Shown here one piece after another: positions 5,403 to 5,483 of a stretch of DNA of 5,483 nucleotides. Source of the stretch: Bacteroidota bacterium (GTDB lineage Bacteria; Bacteroidota; Bacteroidia; Bacteroidales; VadinHA17). The notes under the pieces were generated by a model that saw only the letters and a program-made list of their open reading frames with translations, ran no database searches and was not told where the DNA came from. Position 1 is the stretch's first letter. Every line of letters begins with the position of its first letter. The position numbers were made by a program, and so were the translations under genes. The DNA lies in NCBI GenBank assembly GCA_015222065.1, contig JADFUQ010000369.1, forward strand, positions 1-5,483, given 5' to 3'.

Positions 5403-5483
5403 TCAAAAAGTTTCTTCATAAAATTCTTTTGCCCAGATATGTCCCTTATCTAACCGGATTGCTTTTTGAAAAAATTCCCCGGC
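5403..5483 (-). CDS. C-terminal end of a minus-strand gene, probable TPR protein (partial)
   Basis: Read leftward from the window edge, the minus strand is open for 26 codons and stops at TGA (5405-5403). The peptide includes FFQKAIRLDKGHIWAKEFYE. AIRLD followed by about four residues and W-A-x-E is the usual pattern at the end of one tetratricopeptide repeat and the start of the next helix, so this is probably the last TPR unit of a longer protein. The reading uses the frame that enters directly from the edge; the rest of the gene is outside the window. It is convergent with the secreted protein gene, with the 7-bp repeats between them. No function can be given beyond a likely protein-interaction repeat. 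Confidence 0.6.
   Translation of the reverse strand, partial: AGEFFQKAIRLDKGHIWAKEFYEETF

Overview
This window most likely comes from a Bacteroidota chromosome, probably an environmental Bacteroidales- or Prolixibacteraceae-like lineage. The evidence is AT-rich DNA, a promoter matching the Bacteroidota -33/-7 consensus (TTTG, 19 nt, TAnnTTTG), no clear Shine-Dalgarno sites, a membrane-anchored LytTR regulator, a PadR regulator paired with a GldL/GldM-like membrane protein, and a secreted protein with a type IX secretion (T9SS) C-terminal sorting domain. The exact taxon cannot be fixed from the sequence.

Layout: bases 1-273 hold no confident gene, but include a degenerate 7-bp-period repeat folded as an imperfect inverted repeat (124-209). 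A minus-strand gene (274-1128) encodes a four-helix membrane protein with a LytTR DNA-binding domain. A 149-bp divergent region separates it from a plus-strand two-gene operon: a PadR regulator (1278-1610) and, one base later, a five-helix membrane protein (1612-2838). The operon ends in a strong intrinsic terminator (2838-2867). A gene-poor stretch (2868-3185) carries a nested inverted-repeat element (2962-3097). Next comes a 658-residue secreted T9SS cargo protein (3186-5162) with a seven-repeat probable beta-propeller, two fibronectin-like domains and a sorting tail. The right flank (5222-5368) is another set of 7-bp-period degenerate repeats, and the window closes with the 3' end of a minus-strand gene that looks like a TPR protein (5403-5483).

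The most interesting item is the 1612-2838 protein. It appears to fuse two GldL-like transmembrane hairpins, each with an HWPGAG motif, to a segment resembling the transmembrane helix and first periplasmic bundle of GldM. GldL and GldM form the proton-driven motor of gliding and T9SS. In both GldL-like hairpins the position expected to carry the proton-coupling glutamate is hydrophobic. The gene lies under a PadR regulator instead of in a gld/por operon, so it looks like a motor-derived, probably non-motor, membrane sensor or signalling protein. The PadR promoter sits so close to the ATG that the mRNA is predicted to be leaderless, and a 25-bp palindrome covers its -33 element. This suggests autoregulation of the pair. 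No functional link to the LytTR gene or to the secreted protein is visible beyond adjacency.
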